Shown here piece by piece: positions 63,212 to 64,000 of a stretch of DNA of 64,000 nucleotides. Source of the DNA: Rhodospirillaceae bacterium. Lineage in GTDB: Bacteria > Pseudomonadota > Alphaproteobacteria > Rhodospirillales > Rhodospirillaceae. A program made the position numbers and the translations under genes. Each line of letters opens with the position of its first letter. Positions within the stretch are counted from its first letter, which is position 1. The notes below the pieces were generated by a model. It did no database searches, was not told the origin of the DNA, and saw only the letters and a program-made list of their open reading frames with translations. The DNA lies in NCBI GenBank assembly GCA_040219235.1, contig JAVJSV010000016.1, forward strand, positions 248,001 to 312,000. Reading direction: 5' to 3'.

Positions 63212-64000
63212 ATGAATATGATTAAAGAAGTAAGAAGCGAAGAAATTCGCGTCGCTGTGATTGGCGTTGGAAACTGTGCGAGTTCTCTGATCCAGGGCAT
63301 ACATTACTATAAAGACCGTCCCTTAGATGACTGCTCCGGCGTCCTCCATGAAAAAATTGGACCCTACAGCATTTCAGATATCAAAATCGTTGCGGCGTTT
63401 GATATCGACGACCGCAAGGTCGGTCAGGATGTCACAACAGCAATCTTTGCACCACCTAATTGCACAACAGTATTTGCCCCAGACCTCCCGCCCAGTGGCG
63501 TTAAAGTCAGCATGGGGCGTCTGCTAGATGGTGTCGCGGATCATATGGCCGAGTATCAACCCGCCAGAACCTTTGTTCCGGCTGACCTGCCCGAGCCAAC
63601 TGAAGAGGATGTCGTCGCACTATTAAAATCCTCACGAACACAAGTCTTGATCAATTATCTTCCAGTTGGGTCTCAAGACGCCACAGAGTTCTATGCCCGA
63701 TGCGCCATAAAGGCCGGTGTCGGTTTCGTGAATTGTATTCCAGTCTTTATTGCGAGTAACCCTGAGTGGCGCGCCAAATTTGAAGCCCGCAAACTCCCGA
63801 TCATCGGCGATGACATTAAGGCCCAAGTTGGTGCCACCATTGTGCATCGTGTGCTGACTAATCTCTTTCACAAGCGCGGCGTCAAACTCGACCGTACCTA
63901 TCAAATCAACACCGGCGGCAACACAGACTTCTTGAATATGCTGAATCGCAAGCGTCTGGCCTCAAAGAAGATTTCCAAAACAGAGGCCGTTCAGTCAGTT
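63212..64000 (+). CDS. myo-inositol-1-phosphate synthase, N-terminal part (cut by window end)
   Basis: The frame from ATG 63212 is open to the window end (263 codons). It begins with the NAD-binding motif VAVIGVGNCASSLIQG, then IVAAFDIDDRKVG, VLINYLPVGSQDAT, FVNCIPVFIASNPEW, IIGDDIKAQVGATI and NTGGNTDFLNML, all typical of the actinobacterial/archaeal form of the synthase. It makes inositol-3-phosphate from glucose-6-phosphate. GGGG lies about ten bases upstream of the ATG. It is divergent from lptF. Confidence 0.93.
   Translation, partial: MNMIKEVRSEEIRVAVIGVGNCASSLIQGIHYYKDRPLDDCSGVLHEKIGPYSISDIKIVAAFDIDDRKVGQDVTTAIFAPPNCTTVFAPDLPPSGVKVSMGRLLDGVADHMAEYQPARTFVPADLPEPTEEDVVALLKSSRTQVLINYLPVGSQDATEFYARCAIKAGVGFVNCIPVFIASNPEWRAKFEARKLPIIGDDIKAQVGATIVHRVLTNLFHKRGVKLDRTYQINTGGNTDFLNMLNRKRLASKKISKTEAVQSV

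Overview
The window is a stretch of an alphaproteobacterial chromosome, most like Rhodospirillales and relatives. The evidence is the gene order ispDF / dusB-ntrB-ntrC-ntrY-ntrX-trkA-dat-(HAD)-hfq-hflX, the rib-nusB-thiL and plsX-fabH-ihfA-merR clusters, a fused ispDF, a RibB with a degenerate RibA half, and the dac-tmk-holB-metG-tatD-MBL series. Overall base composition is moderate, with AT-rich patches around 14.9-15.1 kb, 16.9-17.2 kb and 18.8-19.7 kb.

Layout. 0-2.2 kb: 5'-methylthioadenosine salvage (mtnP end, mtnA, class II aldolase). 2.2-5.9 kb, minus strand: a NMT1/ThiY-type ABC importer and a membrane adenylate cyclase. 6.1-15.9 kb, plus strand: cell-wall enzymes (MltB-like, RlpA, D,D-carboxypeptidase), then tmk-holB-metG-tatD, then an MBL-fold hydrolase cut off from tatD by an inserted opposite-strand secreted-protein gene. 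15.9-17.1 kb: a frameshifted methyltransferase-like pseudogene, a GFA protein and AT-rich DNA. 17.15-21.26 kb: a chromosome-dimer-resolution (dif) site with a 4.07-kb element inserted in it. 21.3-28 kb: accessory genes (NERD, VOC, SRAP, a large prepilin/LamG/glycine-rich protein) and mazG plus a lipoprotein. 28-41 kb: the hflX-hfq-dat-trkA-ntrXYCB-dusB block. 41-48.9 kb: ispDF, cutA, tRNA-Pro(GGG), merR/ihfA/fabH/plsX/rpmF, DUF177, a bc1 chaperone and bamE. 48.9-59.5 kb: ppa, H+-pyrophosphatase, a FliL-like protein, thiL, nusB, riboflavin genes, nrdR, glyA, rpiB. 59.7-64 kb: DUF2141, PepSY, a secreted EEP-family hydrolase, lptF and the start of a myo-inositol-phosphate synthase.

The main discovery candidate is at 17,149-21,259. 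A sequence with the central GCATAATGTATATTATG of bacterial dif lies at 17,149-17,176. A perfect 29-bp direct repeat begins exactly at the boundary between the XerD arm and the central region. Its second copy at 21,231 carries the XerC arm and centre but a non-matching XerD arm. This is the expected footprint of an integrative mobile element exploiting Xer (IMEX). Between the repeats are a two-tyrosine HUH rolling-circle initiator, two HTH proteins, a counter-oriented membrane protein and two small unknown proteins. There is no integrase and no recognisable capsid gene. A 48-nt hairpin inside rep is a candidate replication origin, and a hairpin covers the ribosome-binding site and start codon of the first gene.

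The rest of the window fits a replication terminus here. Genes left of dif are mostly on the plus strand and genes right of the element mostly on the minus strand (about 37 to 9). KOPS-like octamers found by eye point towards dif from both sides.
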